Shown one piece after another: positions 60,962 to 64,000 of a stretch of DNA of 64,000 nt. Position numbers and translations under genes: made by a program. Within the stretch, counting starts at the first letter, position 1. Each line of letters opens with the position of its first letter. This DNA is from Streptomyces sp. NBC_01237 (lineage in GTDB: Bacteria; Actinomycetota; Actinomycetes; Streptomycetales; Streptomycetaceae), in assembly GCF_035917275.1 (NCBI RefSeq), contig NZ_CP108508.1, forward strand, positions 186,001-250,000. The letters are read 5' to 3'. The notes below the pieces were generated by a model. That model saw only the letters and a program-made list of their open reading frames with translations. It was not told the origin of the DNA and ran no database searches.

Positions 60962-61891
60962 GTGTTCTATCAGGCATCGCACGCGGGGTTCGTGGCCAAC
61001 CAGCAGGCACTGGTCGGTGGCATGACCGAGGCGCAACGGGAGTACCTGCGGCGCCCGCCCGGCCAGCCGCCGAGGGTGCTGGACGACGCGCAGAGCCGCG
61101 CGGACCTCGATCTCACGCGGTCGCTCGTGGAGAGCGTGCGGCGCGCGCTGCTCAGTGGGGGGATCGACAAGGACCTCGACGAGGACAATCTGCGTAGGGT
61201 GTGCCTCGTACCGATGGAACTCCAGTTCCGTGCGCTGCTCGACACGCAGGGGCTGCCCGGTCGCCAGGCCAGACAGGTGTTCGCCGCATGGCTCAAGGAC
61301 GACGCCAAGGGTCAGCAGGCCTTCCTTATGTTCACGGAATTGCTGCGCCATCTGCGGCTGTGGATAGGGGCCCTGGACAAGCAGGTCGCCGCGGACGCCG
61401 CCATCGCGGCGGAGCAGTTGCAGCAGCAAGCTGCCGCCCGCGCCCGGGCCGCGGCGCCTCTGTCCAATGAGGAACTGCTGGCCAAGCACTCCCGGGAATT
61501 GCTCGGCAAGCTCGCACCAGCAGGAGACAAGGCCCTGGTCAAAGCAATCCTGGTGATCAACGGCCAGGTCTACCGAGGTGCCAGCGGCAGCAACGTCGAC
61601 GCGGTCACGAAAGAGTTGGTCAAGGGCCTGGTCGACGCCATGGAGAAATGGACCATCACCGGCTGCGCCGAGGTGGCCGCGCTGGGTGCGTTCGTCACCG
61701 AAGGCGGGTTCCCCACGGTGGAAGCCGTCCGTGCGGCCCTGCCCGCCGGCGACTCCCACGTCGTCGCGATGGAGGCCCGGGGGCCCAGGGGGCAGGTTCG
61801 CGCGTGGGTGAAGCGCGCGCCGTGCAATCAGTGCCAGCAGTGGCTGAAGACGCTTCGCATCACCCCGGACACGGCGGGCGCGTACAGCTGA
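60962..61891 (+). CDS. Predicted nucleic-acid deaminase (YwqJ-like toxin fold)
   Basis: 309 residues from a GTG with GGGGGA 6 nt upstream. Residues 1-165 are helical with an Ala/Gln-rich coiled coil near 140-165 ([20 protein letters not shown]). The C-terminal domain shows the zinc-deaminase pattern: CAE at 235-237 ([13 protein letters not shown]) and PCNQC at 287-291 ([13 protein letters not shown]). The first part supplies a Cys ligand and the catalytic Glu, the second two Cys ligands, as in YwqJ and related bacterial deaminase toxins. No signal peptide or export domain is visible. It sits between two broken ISAs1 transposases on the opposite strand. No immunity gene is evident beside it, so it may be a stand-alone effector or enzyme. 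Confidence 0.75.
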   Translation: MFYQASHAGFVANQQALVGGMTEAQREYLRRPPGQPPRVLDDAQSRADLDLTRSLVESVRRALLSGGIDKDLDEDNLRRVCLVPMELQFRALLDTQGLPGRQARQVFAAWLKDDAKGQQAFLMFTELLRHLRLWIGALDKQVAADAAIAAEQLQQQAAARARAAAPLSNEELLAKHSRELLGKLAPAGDKALVKAILVINGQVYRGASGSNVDAVTKELVKGLVDAMEKWTITGCAEVAALGAFVTEGGFPTVEAVRAALPAGDSHVVAMEARGPRGQVRAWVKRAPCNQCQQWLKTLRITPDTAGAYS

Positions 61892-62044
61892 GGCGGCCGG
61901 TGCCACCTCCACCCGGGAGGGTGAGAGAGGTCCAGTTCGACGCTGGGGGCGCTCCACTCGGATTCCGGGGCGGCCCCGGGCGTGGGGCTCGTTCCGCGTC
62001 CCGGTGTCCGGCAACCGGGGTTCACCGGCCGGTTGATGTCGGGT

Positions 62045-62990
62045 CCGTGGCCAGGGCTCTGTCGTTTTCGCGATCGACCGGGATTGATCAGGTGAGTCCG
62101 CGGGGTCACACGCGGCCGGGTCATGTCCCGTCCGTGATGGCGCAGGCCGCTGGGCGATGTTGTCCCGTCCTGCCAGGCGGAGCGCGCCAATGGCCAGGTT
62201 TCGCAGGGAGGCCATCACCCGCGGCGCACTGCCGGTCCACACCCGCGAGGCGTCCTCCCCGAACGTCGCATCCCTGACATGGTGCTCACGATTCTCGATG
62301 GCCCAGTGCCTGCATATGTGTTCCGCCAGGTCAGCGGGGGTCGCCTGGTGAGCGGACAGGCCGGTGACCGCGTAGACGCGCTCCAGCGACACCATCCCGG
62401 TGCGTACTGTGTGCCGTCAGCGGACGATCTGCAGGGCCTGGCCGGCGTGGGGAATGGCAGTCCCGCCTCGGTGACTGCCTTCAGGCGGCGGATCTCGTCG
62501 CGACCGTGGGCGGCGGTGCGGGTGTGGTCCGTCAGCGGCATCTCCCTCCAGGGCAGGTCCTTCACCAGCGTGTGCAGGGCCGGGTGGTTGGCCTTGAGTA
62601 CGGCGAGGTAGTGCACGTTCTTCTCCTCGACCAGGAACTTCGCGTGGTCGATCTGGGTCAGCAGCGGGAGCACTATGCCGTCGCCGCGCAGGGATGTGCC
62701 GTCCACCGCGACGGCCACCCGCACCGGGCGGGACGGCGGGTGTTCGTCCTGGTCGGAGGCGCGGGAAGCGTCCGCACGAGCGGTGAGCCAGTCGCCGATC
62801 GCCGCGTCGAGAGCGTCGCCGTCGACTCGCCGCAGCATCCGGCGCACGGTCGCCTCGCGAACAGACGGCCAGAGCCAGGGCGTACGACAGCACGTGGCGC
62901 CGGCCGCGCAACCAGTGCGACTCGGGCAGGCCGCGCAACCTTTTCGCTGCGCACAGACGCCCGATGGTTGCCACATGCCGGGACGCGCTG
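62045..62990 (-). pseudogene. ISAs1-family transposase, multiply broken (copy 2)
   Basis: Three minus-strand frames: RLRGLPESHWLRGRRHVLSY then ALALAV near 62900; EATVRRMLRRVDGDALDAAI then GDWLTARAD and VAVAVDGTSLRGDG near 62600-62850; and [56 protein letters not shown] near 62120-62395. The stretch between TSLRGDG and the KANHP region is shortened, so the DDE core is incomplete. It is a different lineage from copy 1 (many substitutions), so the pair is not a recent composite transposon. Confidence 0.78.
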
Positions 62991-63091
62991 AAAACCTGTT
63001 CTCAAGATCAGCCCGTACTGATCTCCGCTTCGGGTGACGTTCGGTGATGGGTGTCAGGCCGCCCGGAGGGTCCGGTGCGGGCTTCCTCGGC

Positions 63092-64000
63092 TCAGCGGCG
63101 GCCACCGCCTCCGCCCGTGCTGGAACCACCGCCGGTCGCGGAGTTGACGCAGCCGGTGCAGGGACCGGTGCCCTGCCGCAGGTACCGGTGCTGGTTCGCC
63201 AGGTCGATCGCGGGCGTCAGCGACGTGTCCTCGGTGGGGATACCGATGCCGAACCGGCCGTAGAAGACGAGCAGGCCGGCGTCGGCGCGTTCGACTGCCG
63301 CCCGGGTGCGGTCGTAGGCCACCGCCGTCAGGCGGCGGACGTCGACGCGCACGAGTCGGCCGCCGTCGGGCGGGGGCCGGCCGATTCCTTCGCCGTACTG
63401 ATGGAAGATCTTCTTCACCGGGCCGTCCTCCACCAGTCCCCCGAGATACTCCTTGAGGAGCTGTACGGCCTGGTTGTCGCCCAGGTCCAGGGCGTCGAAG
63501 GAGCGGGTGATCGCGAGGGAGGCAAGCTCGGCGAACCGGTCGGTCTGTTCCTCCCGCTCCGCGGTGCGCTGTTGGCTCTCGTCGAGCTGATCGAGCCTGC
63601 CGTCGAGGTCGTCGGCCGCCGGGCTCTGGGCGGGCTGTGGTTCCGGGGCGTCGAGAGCGAGCGCGTCGGCCTGGAAACGGCCGACCTGCCGGGCTATGGC
63701 CAGCGCCGTCCGGTTCACGGACCCTCCGGGTGGCGAGGGAGCGGCCCTGTGCACGGCGAGAATCACGGCCCTCAGACGGGCGGCGGCCCGGGGATGTGCC
63801 ACGACCTGCTGGTGGATCTCCTTGTACGCGGCCGCGGCGCCCTCGGCGTACTGCCGGCGCTGAACCTCGAGCGCGTATCTCTCGGTCACCGGCCGCTTCC
63901 ACGCGCCCTCGGAGACCGGAGCCAGAGCGACGAGGAACAGCAGCGCGACCATGATGCCGACATTGACCCCCGAGAGGGACCGCCGTGCGAAGTTGGCGGT
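63092..64000 (-). CDS. Membrane-anchored protein with Gly/Cys-rich tail (5' end outside window)
   Basis: Reads in from beyond 64000; at least 302 residues are visible. A membrane helix (SGVNVGIMVALLFLVALAP) near the visible start is followed by a long helical, charged region (EVQRRQYAEGAAAAYKEIHQ, LDQLDESQQRTAEREEQTDR), then LVRVDVRRLTAVAYDRTRAA and a tail with GPCTGCVN and a Gly/Ser-rich end. I recall DUF2254-family proteins (predicted membrane proteins) with this arrangement, but that is tentative. The internal Met at 63952 is not necessarily the start because the frame is open to the window edge. Confidence 0.65.
   Translation of the reverse strand, partial: TANFARRSLSGVNVGIMVALLFLVALAPVSEGAWKRPVTERYALEVQRRQYAEGAAAAYKEIHQQVVAHPRAAARLRAVILAVHRAAPSPPGGSVNRTALAIARQVGRFQADALALDAPEPQPAQSPAADDLDGRLDQLDESQQRTAEREEQTDRFAELASLAITRSFDALDLGDNQAVQLLKEYLGGLVEDGPVKKIFHQYGEGIGRPPPDGGRLVRVDVRRLTAVAYDRTRAAVERADAGLLVFYGRFGIGIPTEDTSLTPAIDLANQHRYLRQGTGPCTGCVNSATGGGSSTGGGGGRR

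Noticed and set aside
59712..62990. A composite transposon formed by the two ISAs1 copies
   Set aside because: The copies differ strongly in sequence, are both broken, and no matching outer ends or target duplications were seen.

Overview
The window is high-GC actinobacterial DNA and looks like a Streptomyces chromosome arm. The two-component pair at its left end closely resembles S. coelicolor VanRS as I remember it. There are Tat- and Sec-type secreted proteins, a TipA-like MerR regulator, a DUF6292-type gene and Streptomyces-style GTG starts. Broken genes and transposase remnants are common, which fits an accessory region. No tRNA, rRNA or CRISPR array was recognised.

0-9.8 kb: an inducible glycopeptide-resistance island. 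vanR-vanS (minus) senses the antibiotic. vanY (plus) trims D-Ala from precursors. vanH-vanA-vanX (plus, overlapping by a few bases) makes D-lactate, joins it to D-Ala, and destroys D-Ala-D-Ala. A second murF (minus) lies divergent from vanH and should add the altered dipeptide to the UDP-muramyl tripeptide. Four copies of one promoter architecture occur: upstream of vanY, of vanH, of murF, and facing off the left edge of the window. They share an exact 41-nt spacing, and the three whose genes are visible place a putative -10 box exactly 6 nt before the start codon. No glycopeptide biosynthesis genes are present, so this is resistance without visible production. A broken IS3-family element abuts vanY.

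9.8-20 kb: a hairpin-rich non-coding block bounded by 15-bp inverted repeats, a dienelactone-hydrolase-like protein lacking its nucleophile, a frameshifted DUF6292-type pseudogene, a small secreted protein, remnants of catabolic genes, a TrmB/LuxR-type regulator, a large secreted subtilisin, transposase and helicase remnants, and an EF-hand protein.

20-40 kb: conflict and stress-like genes. A secreted DNRLRE/FG-GAP protein is divergent from a 2271-residue secreted RHS protein with a variable C-terminal domain. A convergent gene after it is a possible immunity gene. Next come two divergent paralogues of unknown function, then a tightly coupled Hsp90-like ATPase and a 1005-residue repeat protein.

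40-54 kb: a decayed cas3, an SDR gene, two transposase fragments, and a minus-strand gene cluster: TetR, MFS exporter, TetR, then an operon of flavin reductase, AroH-type chorismate mutase, FAD oxidase, class D flavin monooxygenase, formyltransferase, cupin and SDR. A secreted bicovalent-FAD oxidase is divergent from the operon. Related motifs in four intergenic regions suggest one regulator. The set reads as a small aromatic specialised-metabolite pathway without a visible assembly-line enzyme.

54-64 kb: HNH nuclease and DNA ligase remnants, a HEAT-repeat protein, the TipA-like regulator, a beta-sandwich-like protein, and a predicted nucleic-acid deaminase between two broken ISAs1-family transposases. 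The window ends inside a membrane-anchored protein with a Gly/Cys-rich tail.
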